From: [Clostridium] symbiosum
Lineage (GTDB): Bacteria; Bacillota; Clostridia; Lachnospirales; Lachnospiraceae
NCBI GenBank assembly: GCA_036419695.1
Contig: CP143946.1
Span: forward strand, 2,040,001-2,104,000
Reading direction: 5' to 3'
DNA: 64,000 bases
A model generated the notes under the pieces. The model did no database searches. It saw only the letters and a program-made list of their open reading frames with translations, and was not told the DNA's origin. Below are positions 7,789 through 16,665 of this stretch, one piece after another; position 1 is the stretch's first letter, and every line of letters begins with the position of its first letter. The position numbers were made by a program, and so were the translations under genes.

Positions 7789-8294
7789 TGGAGAAACCAT
7801 ATTTTGTCCATGAAAGCAGTTATGTTGATGATGATGTCACAATAGGAAAAGGAACAAAAATATGGCATTTTAGCCATGTACAGAAAGGCGCCATCATAGG
7901 AGAAAACTGTGTATTGGGCCAGAATGTCAACATTTCGAATAACGTTAAAATAGGAGATAATGTTAAGATACAAAACAATGTCTCTGTTTATGAGGGGGTT
8001 GAGCTGGAGGAGGGAGTATTTTGCGGACCCTCTTGTGTTTTTACAAACGATCTCACACCACGTGCTGAATTTCCCAAAGGTGCTGAAATGTATAAAAAAA
8101 CTTTAGTCAAGAAAGGTGCCAGCATTGGAGCAAATGCTACAATTGTATGTGGAATTGTGATTGGTGAGTACGCAATGGTAGCGGCCGGGGCGGTTGTTAC
8201 CAAAGATGTACCGGAGTATACATTAGTTGCTGGGGTGCCGGCGAAAATAGTGGGTGAAGTAGATGAACAGGGAAACATCAAAAAACATATGTAA
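7788..8294 (+). CDS. wbpD: UDP-amino-uronate N-acetyltransferase, left-handed beta-helix (WbpD-like)
   Basis: At 168 residues it is built almost wholly of hexapeptide repeats (for example DDVTIGKGTKIW, NVKIGDNVKIQNN, GASIGANATIVCGIVIG). The active-site region is CGPSCVFTNDLTPR, as in WbpD, WlbB and related enzymes. It acetylates the 3-amino group made by WbpE, giving UDP-2,3-diacetamido-2,3-dideoxy-glucuronic acid from acetyl-CoA. It starts on the last base of the preceding stop codon and overlaps the following glycosyltransferase by 32 bases. Homotrimer formation is expected from the family. Confidence 0.92.
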   Translation: MEKPYFVHESSYVDDDVTIGKGTKIWHFSHVQKGAIIGENCVLGQNVNISNNVKIGDNVKIQNNVSVYEGVELEEGVFCGPSCVFTNDLTPRAEFPKGAEMYKKTLVKKGASIGANATIVCGIVIGEYAMVAAGAVVTKDVPEYTLVAGVPAKIVGEVDEQGNIKKHM

Positions 8295-9411
8295 GGTAAA
8301 AGTATGTCATATGACGAGTGTGCATCAGCGATATGATGTGCGGATTTTTCAGAAGGAATGTGTTTCATTAAGTAAAGCGGGATATCAAGTTACACTAATA
8401 GTTAATGATGAGTTTCAGGATGAGCTTTGTCAAGGCGTTCTAATTCTTTCAAGTGGTATAGAACATATGAATCGCATAAATAGAATGCTTTTTGCAACGA
8501 AGGTTGTTGTTGAAATGGCTTTAAAGTGCAAAGCTGATATTTATTGTATACATGATCCGGAATTATTACGATTTTCTAAACAGTTAACACAAACAGGTGC
8601 CAAGGTTATATTTGACAGTCATGAATTTTATGCGCTCCAATTACAGGAAAAAAAATATATACCCTCTTTTTTGAGAAAATTGGCAAGCAAATTTTATCAA
8701 AAAATGGAGAAGCATTATTTGAAATACATTACAGCTGTTTTGACACCGTGTACTTTAAATGGGAAGAATTATTTTGAAAAAATTGCAGCTCAAACCATTT
8801 TTATTTCAAATGCACCTAAGTTAGAAGAATTTTATTACCGATATAAAGAGAGCAACAGAGAAGAAAAAATGATGTGCCACGTAGGGAGCCTGACGTATGA
8901 ACGGGGAATATATCATTTAATTAAAGCGGCGGGATTGGCAAACTGTAAACTTTCAATTGCGGGAAATTATTCTTCCAAAGAATTTAAAGAGAAAATTCAA
9001 AGTATGCCCGAATACAAGTATGTAATAGATTATGGATATTTAAGTAGAGAAAAGGTTTTTGATTTATATAAGAGATGTAATATCGGTGTGAGTACACTGT
9101 TAGATAAAGGTCAGTATTATAATATAGATACATTTCCCACAAAAATTTTTGAGTATATGGCGATGGGGCTTCCTGTGATTATATCTGATACCTGTTATGC
9201 TAAGAGGTTAAATGCGAAATATGATTTTGGAATTTGTGTTGATCCAGAGTCACCTGTGGAAATCAAAGATGCGATTTTGTTTCTCAATGGTAATCCTGCG
9301 CTTGCAAAAAAAAAGGGGGAGAATGGAAGAAAACTTATAAAAAATTTTTTCAATTGGGAACGAGAAGAGAAAAAATTAATTACACTGTATGAATCTCTGG
9401 AGATGAAATAA
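8263..9411 (+). CDS. Glycosyltransferase family 4
   Basis: A GT-B glycosyltransferase of 382 residues. The N-terminal VCHMTSVHQRYDVRIFQKEC is the typical opening of many capsule GT4 enzymes ("ICHLTSVHPRYDTRIF"). DIYCIHDPELL and FDSHEFYA follow, and the C-terminal donor site has YNIDTFPTKIFEYMAMGLPVI. ATG 8263 is the only suitable start, so it overlaps wbpD by 32 bases and the genes are coupled. The donor sugar is unknown; the UDP-diacetamido-uronic acid made by the preceding enzymes is one possibility. Confidence 0.87.
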   Translation: MNRETSKNICKVKVCHMTSVHQRYDVRIFQKECVSLSKAGYQVTLIVNDEFQDELCQGVLILSSGIEHMNRINRMLFATKVVVEMALKCKADIYCIHDPELLRFSKQLTQTGAKVIFDSHEFYALQLQEKKYIPSFLRKLASKFYQKMEKHYLKYITAVLTPCTLNGKNYFEKIAAQTIFISNAPKLEEFYYRYKESNREEKMMCHVGSLTYERGIYHLIKAAGLANCKLSIAGNYSSKEFKEKIQSMPEYKYVIDYGYLSREKVFDLYKRCNIGVSTLLDKGQYYNIDTFPTKIFEYMAMGLPVIISDTCYAKRLNAKYDFGICVDPESPVEIKDAILFLNGNPALAKKKGENGRKLIKNFFNWEREEKKLITLYESLEMK

Positions 9412-9442
9412 ATAATTTGAAAATGGGATTAAGGCGACAGTT

Positions 9443-10591
9443 ATGTATATACTTATTATTGGTAGAGGATACCCAACTCCTAAATATAAGACAAATGGCA
9501 TTTTTGAATATGATCAAGCAAAAGCATTGGCAAAATGTGGAAATAAAGTGGTTTATATTGCGTTGGATTTGCGACTTTTTATTCATAGAAGAGATTACAA
9601 ACAAAAACACTTTGTAGCAGATGGTGTAGATGTCGAACTGGTAAACATACCATTCGGCTCTAGGCCGCAAAAAGTGGTGTATCCTTTATATATATATGGA
9701 ATGAAATATATATTAAAAAAAATTTATATAAAGTATGGCTATCCAGAAATAATACATAGTCATTTTCCAGAAATATCATATATATGTGCAAAAAGCATTC
9801 AGAGTAAGAGGATTCCCTTTATTATTACAGAACATTCTTCTAAAGTACATTGTAGAAATTTGAATAAATTTGAAAAGAAAATGCTTTTTTATGCATACAA
9901 GAAAGCAGACAAAGTTTTGGCAGTTAGTGAATCACTATGTAAAGTTATATTTGAAGATTTTCATATCAGTGCAGTGAGTATTCCCAATCTTGTAAATTTA
10001 GATTCTTTTAATTACTCTGAAAGGGATACGCATCAAAAAAATATCTTTATTTCGGTCGGAAATTTAATTGAATTAAAGCAAATGGATTTATTAGTTGTCA
10101 CTTTTATTAAATTAATAAATAAGTTTTCAGACATTCAATTATATATATTTGGCGAAGGTAGCGAAAGAGAGAAATTAGAGAGCTTAATCAGTTCTCATAA
10201 TGTTCAAGATAATATTTTTTTAATGGGCTTAAGGGGTAGAGAAGAAATTGCTGAAGCTCTAAAAAAATCAGGAACATTTATTCTGTTGTCCCGCAGCGAA
10301 ACATTCGGTGTAGCTATGATAGAAGCATTGGCAGCGGGTGTGCCTGTGATTACAACTAGATGCGGGGGTGCTGAAGAGTATATAAATAATGGTATTAATG
10401 GAGTCTTTGTTGATCCTTATAATGTAGAGGAGGTTATAGAAAATTGCTATCTGGACAATTATAAATTTATTTCTAGTAATATATCCGAAGATATAAAAAG
10501 AAAGTTTTCAAATATTATAGTATCGAAAAAAATATTAGATATTTATAGGGATGTTATAAGGGAAAATTATGAATATAAAAAAGAAATTTAA
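9443..10591 (+). CDS. Glycosyltransferase family 4
   Basis: A GT-B enzyme of 382 residues beginning MYILIIGRGYPTPKYKTNGIF. The acceptor domain has IIHSHFPEISYICAK and TEHSS. The donor domain has FISVGNLIELKQMD, the nucleotide-contacting segment LYIFGEGSEREKLE, and the E-x7-E type motif SRSETFGVAMIEALAAGVPV, which gives clear GT4 membership. The coding sequence is AT-rich. It overlaps the C5-epimerase-like gene by 23 bases. The sugar is unknown. Confidence 0.9.
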   Translation: MYILIIGRGYPTPKYKTNGIFEYDQAKALAKCGNKVVYIALDLRLFIHRRDYKQKHFVADGVDVELVNIPFGSRPQKVVYPLYIYGMKYILKKIYIKYGYPEIIHSHFPEISYICAKSIQSKRIPFIITEHSSKVHCRNLNKFEKKMLFYAYKKADKVLAVSESLCKVIFEDFHISAVSIPNLVNLDSFNYSERDTHQKNIFISVGNLIELKQMDLLVVTFIKLINKFSDIQLYIFGEGSEREKLESLISSHNVQDNIFLMGLRGREEIAEALKKSGTFILLSRSETFGVAMIEALAAGVPVITTRCGGAEEYINNGINGVFVDPYNVEEVIENCYLDNYKFISSNISEDIKRKFSNIIVSKKILDIYRDVIRENYEYKKEI

Positions 10592-11558
10592 GCAATTGTT
10601 AGATTTTTTGTATTACCATACAGATCGTATATATCCTAAAGCGAGCTACTTTTTAACATGTTTTTTATATACCCATGGAAGATATATTTGCCCCAATGAT
10701 CTGCATATTTCCGAGAATGGTAATTATGAGAAAATGGATTATCCAACTTTATTACATAAAAATAGCAGGCAATATAGGCAATATACCAAAAGAAATAAAC
10801 AATATAGCAATGGGATTTTACTGGAAAAAGATGCTCAAAACAGATATTACTATAATATTGTGACGATAATCCAACAAGGTTTAATTGCATTTCAGCTATA
10901 TAAGCTTACAAACAAAGATAAGTACAAAGACGAATTTAATAGAGTATGTCAATGGTTATTAAATAATCAGGAACGTTCAACAGGTATTTGGTATTATCAT
11001 AATCATTATTTCCATGTTCCAACTCAAAACGAATTTATAAATCCATGGGGAAGTGCTATGGCTCAGGGACAAGCTCTTTCACTTTTATCACGTGCCTATT
11101 TAATTGATAATGATAATTCTTACCTAGAAAGTATGGAGTTAGCTATACAATCTTTAGATATTTCAATTAGTGCGGGAGGGTTAAAAAGGAGTTTTAATGG
11201 CAATATTTTTTATGAAGAGTATCCTACCGTTAGTCCTAGTCTTACCTTAAATGGTTTTATGTTTTGTTTGATTGGGCTGTGGGATTATTCAATCCTTGGA
11301 AAATCTCAAAAAGCTGACAAATTATTAAAGGAGGGGCTTAAAACTTTAACTAATATATTGCCTTATTATGATGACGATTATTGTAGTGCTTATGATCTCT
11401 CATATTTAAGTACCTCATCAAAAAAAATTGCAAACAGAAAATATCATATTCTGCATATTAAATTACTTCAATATATAGATAACCTCTATCCACAATCGAC
11501 TTATAAAAAATACATAAAAAAATGGGGGAAATCCATAGGATTTGACATAATAGTTTAG
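10569..11558 (+). CDS. D-glucuronyl C5-epimerase family protein
   Basis: This 329-residue protein matches the C-terminal domain of glucuronyl C5-epimerases, which turn D-glucuronic into L-iduronic acid within a polymer. The matches to animal heparan-sulfate epimerase are strong and in order: GSAMAQGQALSLLSRAYL, EEYPT-x5-LTLNGFMFCLIGLWDY, AYDLSYL, and YHILHIKLLQY. The motif tyrosines that act in the animal enzyme appear to be kept. There is no signal peptide or membrane segment, so it would act on the lipid-linked unit or polymer inside the cell unless exported otherwise. The uronic acid source in this locus is the WbpA pathway, so an N-acetylated uronate may be the substrate. That is inference. 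Confidence 0.85.
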   Translation: MNIKKKFKQLLDFLYYHTDRIYPKASYFLTCFLYTHGRYICPNDLHISENGNYEKMDYPTLLHKNSRQYRQYTKRNKQYSNGILLEKDAQNRYYYNIVTIIQQGLIAFQLYKLTNKDKYKDEFNRVCQWLLNNQERSTGIWYYHNHYFHVPTQNEFINPWGSAMAQGQALSLLSRAYLIDNDNSYLESMELAIQSLDISISAGGLKRSFNGNIFYEEYPTVSPSLTLNGFMFCLIGLWDYSILGKSQKADKLLKEGLKTLTNILPYYDDDYCSAYDLSYLSTSSKKIANRKYHILHIKLLQYIDNLYPQSTYKKYIKKWGKSIGFDIIV

Positions 11559-11566
11559 GGGGGCGC

Positions 11567-12736
11567 ATGAAGAGAAAGAAGAACATTAAATCTGTTATTG
11601 AATTTTTAAGTGTGTATATGTTTTTTACATTTGGTTGTATATTTGACTTATTATCTTACTGGGGGGTAAATATATCTTTAATTAGAAAGTGCCATATTAT
11701 AGTTATAATTAAATTTATTATTTGGGCGTTACTTATAGTAATTCATTTTAAACGAAAAATAGATATGAAAGTAATTTGTTTTGTGAATGGATATTTACTG
11801 TTATTATATAGTAGTTTCCTGTTTGGTAGTGAGAAAATTGTATATTTGCAAGAAATGTTTCGCTTTTTGATATTATATATAATACCATTGATTATAATTC
11901 TTTATTGTATTGCTGAACCAGAGATTATTTTAAAATATATTAGATATTCAGGTTATATTTTTTTGATCAAGACATGGTTAGTACCTTTTTCTCCAGCTTA
12001 CGGTAGTACTGTAGACTATATGAGATTTGCTTATAGCTCTATTGTCGTTTGGTCTGTGGTTACTCAAGATGCATTTAAAACTAAAAGGCTTATAAGTGTT
12101 TTGTTTTCTATAATTACAATTATCATTTATTTTTTGTATGCTTCTCGAGGAGCTTCCTTGGCAGTTATTGCCTATATAACATATTGCATCTATAGTTATA
12201 CTGATATGAAGGGAAAGGTTAAAGTTTTTTTGATGCTTGCTGTTTGCTGCTGGGGAGGGTTACTATTTAACAATGTGATTTTACTTACACTGCACCATTT
12301 TGGAACATATTCAATAACGCGTATATTTAATGGCTCATACTTTTCATCCGATTCAAGATTGGCAATATATAATAATATGCTCGATGCTATAAAAAAAAAT
12401 CCTTTTGGATATGGCATAGGGGAAGATAGGGTAATTGGAGGGGGAAGAGGGTTTTATGCGCATAATGTGTTCCTGGAATTGTCAGTTGCTTTCGGTGTAT
12501 TTTTTACTATGCTATTCATGATTTTGTGTATTGTATGGATGTATCGAATGTTATTTCGGTGTAAAATATTGATATATAGAGATTTATTCAGCGTTTTTGC
12601 GATTCCATCAGCAATCATATTAAATTTAAGCAGTTCCTTATTTATAGAGTACTATGTTTTTGCTGCAGTTATATGTTGCTTTTTATATTATAACGCACTA
12701 CAAAATCAAAGACATAGTTCCTGTCAAAGGTATTAA
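11567..12736 (+). CDS. wzy: O-antigen/capsule polymerase, Wzy type
   Basis: A 389-residue, very hydrophobic protein with about ten membrane segments. It shows the usual Wzy features: a conserved SRGASLAVIAY segment (periplasmic-loop edge, residue ~190), and SSDSRLAIYNNMLDAIKKNPFGYGIGEDR in the large outer loop, followed by HNVFLELSVAFG. It polymerises flipped lipid-linked repeat units at the outer membrane face. Wzx lies three genes on, so export is Wzx/Wzy-dependent. Among the most AT-rich genes here. The start is preceded by a GGGGGG-type ribosome site. Confidence 0.88.
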   Translation: MKRKKNIKSVIEFLSVYMFFTFGCIFDLLSYWGVNISLIRKCHIIVIIKFIIWALLIVIHFKRKIDMKVICFVNGYLLLLYSSFLFGSEKIVYLQEMFRFLILYIIPLIIILYCIAEPEIILKYIRYSGYIFLIKTWLVPFSPAYGSTVDYMRFAYSSIVVWSVVTQDAFKTKRLISVLFSIITIIIYFLYASRGASLAVIAYITYCIYSYTDMKGKVKVFLMLAVCCWGGLLFNNVILLTLHHFGTYSITRIFNGSYFSSDSRLAIYNNMLDAIKKNPFGYGIGEDRVIGGGRGFYAHNVFLELSVAFGVFFTMLFMILCIVWMYRMLFRCKILIYRDLFSVFAIPSAIILNLSSSLFIEYYVFAAVICCFLYYNALQNQRHSSCQRY

Positions 12737-12782
12737 TTCAAAATCCGACCAACTCAAACAATATTCATTTTAGGAGAATAAC

Positions 12783-13895
12783 ATGAACCTTCTGTACATT
12801 ACTTATATAGATTTTAAGTTCATAGCATCGGGATCTTCAGTGCGTCCTTTTAAAATGTATCAGGCATTTAAGAAAATAGAAGATAATGTGATTTTACTGG
12901 AAGGAGCTATTGATTTTATAAATCAAAAAAAACGCTTGTCTAATATTAAAAGGGTGAACCAATGGCTTGATAACAATCAGCCAGACTACTGCTATGTTGA
13001 AAGTCCCGTTTATCCACTATTAATAAAAGAAGATATTTTACTTCTGAGACGTATTTATGAATTGAACATCCCTATATTATATTTTGTTAGAGATTTTAGA
13101 TATTTGTTTAAAGAAGAGTTTTTTAAAGTCAATGATTCTTTTATTTCCTATGTAAAAAAAGTGGGTTTAATATTATTATATAAGCGCGATGAGCATTTTA
13201 TAAATAAGGTTGCAGCTATCACATATTTTCCAACAGATAGCTGCCTTAAATATTTTAAATACAGAGATAAACGTGTTTTAATGCCAGCAAGTGAAAGAAT
13301 TGAAATTTCTCAAAAGAAAAGAATATCTCGAACAGTGATTTATGTCGGCGGAATAAGTGAGGAATATGGATTTAATCGTTTACTTGATGCAATGCGGATA
13401 TTAAATAACTCTCTAACGGATACTTATAAATTAATAGTAGTTTGCCGAAAAGAAGAGCTAGAGATGCCGGGGATAAATCATGCTCAGCTTAATAATTATA
13501 AATGGCTGGAGATTAGACACACCACAGAAGATAAATTGTCTTCAGTTTATCATATAGCAGATGTTGGTGTTATTTCAATGTCAAATCGTGATTACACAAA
13601 TTTAGCTATGCCAATTAAAACTTTTGAATATCTCGCGTATGGGCTGCCTATCGTAGCAACACCTTGCTATGAAGTTAAAAAATTAGTTGAAAAACACGAT
13701 ATTGGTATCATAGCAAAGGATTTTAATCCAGTAAGTTTAGCTTATGCAGTAAAAGGTGTTTTAGAAGATGAAAATTTATATTATCAATATAGACGTAATA
13801 TTTCAAAATTTTTAGAAAATAATTATTGGACATCTCGTGCATTACATGTCAGAGAGGATGCAAAAAAAATTATATATGATGCTAAGAAAAATTAG
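12783..13895 (+). CDS. Glycosyltransferase, GT4-like
   Basis: A 370-residue GT-B protein beginning MNLLYITYIDFKFIASGSSVRPFKMYQAF. The donor-domain features are VIYVGGISEEYGFNRLLDAM, and NLAMPIKTFEYLAYGLPIVATPCYEVKKLVE, which ends with the acidic donor-site stretch typical of GT4 proteins. YFVRDFRYLFKEEF is a familiar acceptor-domain stretch in capsule enzymes. AGGAGAATAAC precedes the ATG. It is the fourth glycosyltransferase of the locus. With the initiating transferase, this suggests a repeat unit of about five sugars, if each enzyme adds one. Confidence 0.82.
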   Translation: MNLLYITYIDFKFIASGSSVRPFKMYQAFKKIEDNVILLEGAIDFINQKKRLSNIKRVNQWLDNNQPDYCYVESPVYPLLIKEDILLLRRIYELNIPILYFVRDFRYLFKEEFFKVNDSFISYVKKVGLILLYKRDEHFINKVAAITYFPTDSCLKYFKYRDKRVLMPASERIEISQKKRISRTVIYVGGISEEYGFNRLLDAMRILNNSLTDTYKLIVVCRKEELEMPGINHAQLNNYKWLEIRHTTEDKLSSVYHIADVGVISMSNRDYTNLAMPIKTFEYLAYGLPIVATPCYEVKKLVEKHDIGIIAKDFNPVSLAYAVKGVLEDENLYYQYRRNISKFLENNYWTSRALHVREDAKKIIYDAKKN

Positions 13896-14937
13896 TTTTT
13901 TATTAAAAAACAGAGGCCTTTCCTGGTGTTTATATAGAGGATTTTATGAGTTCTTTAACCTTAAAGTACCAGCAACATTGGCAAAGGCTTTGTCATATGA
14001 AAAGGAGCGAAATGGTTTAGATAATATCGTCATGCTAAAAACCCCAGACGGTTCGCAACAAGCGGTACATCCTGATGTCGTTTGCTGGAAAAAACATCAT
14101 TATTTAGTTGTAACACCCTATCCTTATGGAATTGATTTGTATGAAAACCCGATAATTTATGTATATGCAAATGAAAAGTGGAATTACTGTGCGGGTTCGT
14201 GTGTGCTGCCAGATTACAAAAAGAATTGTCATTTATCTGATCCCTGTTTTTCAATCATAAATAATAGTTTGTATCTCTATTACCGTCAATCATTGAAAGG
14301 AAAAAATAAAAAAAACTGGATTTATAGAGTAAATGTAAATGATAAGGGTGGTCTTAGCGAACGTAAATTGATTTTTTTATCAGAAACAGAGGATTTTATT
14401 TCACCGGCTGTAGTTGAGAAAGACGATGAATACATTATGTTTTATGTTAATAAATTATCGGAAGACCGTACAAAATTATTTATTAGAAGAAGTATAGAAG
14501 GAGAAAAATGGGGCCCACCAGAGGAAGTAGAAGTAGGTAATATGCCGCCGAATTGTTGTATTTGGCATTTGTCAGTGGGGTATTCTACAGGCCTATCTAA
14601 GCAGCGAAGAAAATATGATAAATGCATTCACGGCATTTTTACTTTATTTAATTTTGTCGAAAGACGATATGAAAATTTTTATTCTATACAGGAATCTTGT
14701 GTCTTAAGATGGCGTATTTTATCTAGAATAAAAATACCAAATAGGATAGAAAAAGAATTGCTTACAGAATACAAGACTACTATTTTTTGGAATAATAATA
14801 ACAAATATTTGTTGGTTTCAGGGCAGGATATTAATATGAAATGGAGAATTTATGAGATCGAAGTTGAACAGAGTAATATAGAAGTAGAACATTCCAATTT
14901 TAGAATAGAGGAGTATAACGGTGATAATCAAATCTGA
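13876..14937 (+). CDS. Beta-propeller (GH43/GH32-like fold) capsule-locus protein
   Basis: About 353 residues. Repeated strand patterns of the kind VHPDVVCWKKHHYLVVTPYP, HLSDPCFSIINNSLYLYYR, DFISPAVVEKDDEYIMFYV and TTIFWNNNNKYLLVSG are those of five-bladed propellers of the GH43/GH32 group. Proteins like this are frequent in Gram-positive capsule loci, and their reaction is not settled. No signal peptide is seen, so it may act on the lipid-linked glycan inside the cell. Start uncertain: ATGs at 13837, 13858, 13876 and 13879 are all in frame and the purine-rich GAGAGG lies at 13851-13856. It overlaps the end of the preceding glycosyltransferase. Confidence 0.6.
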   Translation: MMLRKISFLLKNRGLSWCLYRGFYEFFNLKVPATLAKALSYEKERNGLDNIVMLKTPDGSQQAVHPDVVCWKKHHYLVVTPYPYGIDLYENPIIYVYANEKWNYCAGSCVLPDYKKNCHLSDPCFSIINNSLYLYYRQSLKGKNKKNWIYRVNVNDKGGLSERKLIFLSETEDFISPAVVEKDDEYIMFYVNKLSEDRTKLFIRRSIEGEKWGPPEEVEVGNMPPNCCIWHLSVGYSTGLSKQRRKYDKCIHGIFTLFNFVERRYENFYSIQESCVLRWRILSRIKIPNRIEKELLTEYKTTIFWNNNNKYLLVSGQDINMKWRIYEIEVEQSNIEVEHSNFRIEEYNGDNQI

Positions 14938-15285
14938 ACTTTTTAAGATATTTAATCGTATTCGCTCCAGTTCGTTTTTGAATTGTTTTCTGAAGGAAAA
15001 TGGTTATATTTATCCAGTTGAGAACATTATTATAAATAGAAATAATGTTTCAATTTGGAATTTTGGAGTAATAGCTTTAATAATATTATGCACTATATTT
15101 ATTGACTCAATACGAAAAGTAAAAAAACTAAAGATAAGTATTTCAGGCATTTATATATAATATTTACTTCATATTGCATAGGTCAACTGCTGTTTTCAAG
15201 TTCATATATAACTGCACCTTCCTTTGGAGCTTTTTTAGGAATTCTTATTTCTATTTATCAGAAAAGGAAGGAAAAGAAAGTATAA
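14921..15285 (+). pseudogene. Frameshifted fragment of a polytopic membrane protein (Wzy-like C-terminus?)
   Basis: A GTG-started frame (14921-15160) encodes one hydrophobic segment (WNFGVIALIILCTIFIDSI) and stops. A second frame then continues with CIGQLLFSSSYITAPSFGAF and LGILISIYQKRKEKKV, ending at 15285. The frames join if one A is added in the seven-A run at about 15120-15126 (RKVKK then TKDKYFRHLYIIF). The joined product of about 120 residues has two membrane helices and a basic tail, as at the end of polymerases or flippases. It looks like the remnant of an older gene. A slipping A-run or a base error could also explain the break. Confidence 0.55.
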
Positions 15286-15324
15286 AAATGTTGATGGTAT
15301 ATAGGATAAAGGTAAAAAGAGCTT

Positions 15325-16620
15325 ATGAATAAAATAATAAAAATGTGGGATGTTATCTGGAAAAAAGGACTGTTACATATTTTTGCAGGTACATTCATGA
15401 CAAAAGTAATCTCATTTTTTGGCTCAATTTTTTTGGTAAGAGTATTGAGCAAGCAAGAATATGGTATTTTGGGATATTTGGATAACATTTATGGTTATGC
15501 TTTTGTTTTTGCGGGAATGGGACTCTCTAATGCAATATTGCGTTATGTAGTGTTAGCAGAAACGATACAAGAAAAATATAATTATTTTAATTATGCAGTT
15601 AAAAAGGGAATTGTCTGGAATGTTATTTTAATACTATGTCTTTTAATATTCAGTGGATTTTATCCGCATCCAGCCGCATATCAAAACTATATCTGGCTGC
15701 TTTGTATATTAATAATAGCTGTACCATTTCAATATATAATAGATAATGTGCTGTGCAATGAACGAGCCATGTTTTCGAATCAAAGATATGCGTTATATTC
15801 GTTTTGTTTCTCCGGTGTGACTATCATAAGTAAAATTTTATTTGGAAAATGGTTTGGAATTAAAGGCGTTGTTTTTTCCCAGGTTTGTATTTACATAGTA
15901 TTAGCAGTCTCCTTTTTTATTCTAACGAAAAAGGACTATTATAGCGATTTAATTTCGAAAAAACTTTCAAAATCTGAGAAGTCTACCATTACTCGATATT
16001 CGTTACAATATATGATAACAAATGGATTGTGGGCAATTTTTATGTTAAATGATACCTTTCTTTTGGGAAGGTATTGTGCCCCAGAAATAATTGCAGAATA
16101 TAAAGTTGCTTATACAATCCCAGGTAGTGTCTCTTTATTAAGTACGGCGATCGGAATATTTGTAACTCCCTATTTTGTGAGAAATGAAAATAATAATGCG
16201 TGGATTCGAAGTAATTACAAAAAGACTTATCTTATAACAGCGGGTGTAGTTGGAGCAATATGTTTAATAATTACTGTTTTGGCGAAACCGATTGTTTTGC
16301 TTTTATATGGAAGTGAATACATAAATGTAGTGAAGATAATGGGGGTTTTGTTGATAGCTTCATTTTTTAATTGCGGACTCCGTTATACAACAGCAAATAT
16401 TTTAGCGGCTATGGGAAAAGTAAAGTATAATATGATAATTTCAGGGATAGGAATTTTACTTCAATTTAGTCTTAACATTCAAATTATTCCTAGATTTGGA
16501 GCTATGGGCGTAGCTATTACTAGTTGCATTGTTTACGGTATAATGGCTATCAGCCTATTATTTATATTTTTGAAACAGTATTATTGGGACAACAATCCTG
16601 GCAATAAAAACTGCAAATAA
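15325..16620 (+). CDS. wzx: Oligosaccharide flippase, Wzx type
   Basis: A 431-residue MATE/MOP-superfamily membrane protein with about twelve helices. The N-terminal HIFAGTFMTKVISFFGSIFLVRVLSKQEYGILGYLDN is the typical opening of Wzx-like exporters ("LTKLLGFLYSILLARLLSPEEYG"). It flips undecaprenyl-diphosphate repeat units across the membrane for Wzy. A weak ribosome site (AAAGAG) precedes the start. It is followed 45 bases later by wbpE with no terminator between, so the polysaccharide genes and the next block are probably co-transcribed. Confidence 0.92.
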   Translation: MNKIIKMWDVIWKKGLLHIFAGTFMTKVISFFGSIFLVRVLSKQEYGILGYLDNIYGYAFVFAGMGLSNAILRYVVLAETIQEKYNYFNYAVKKGIVWNVILILCLLIFSGFYPHPAAYQNYIWLLCILIIAVPFQYIIDNVLCNERAMFSNQRYALYSFCFSGVTIISKILFGKWFGIKGVVFSQVCIYIVLAVSFFILTKKDYYSDLISKKLSKSEKSTITRYSLQYMITNGLWAIFMLNDTFLLGRYCAPEIIAEYKVAYTIPGSVSLLSTAIGIFVTPYFVRNENNNAWIRSNYKKTYLITAGVVGAICLIITVLAKPIVLLLYGSEYINVVKIMGVLLIASFFNCGLRYTTANILAAMGKVKYNMIISGIGILLQFSLNIQIIPRFGAMGVAITSCIVYGIMAISLLFIFLKQYYWDNNPGNKNCK

Positions 16621-16665
16621 AAAGAATAGAGTTGACAAAGAAAAGAGAAAGAAGGGAGTCATACT

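Noticed and set aside
16633..16660. TTGACA between wzx and wbpE as a promoter for wbpE-dlt
   Set aside because: No -10-like hexamer lies at 16-18 bases; the sequence there is the purine-rich ribosome site.
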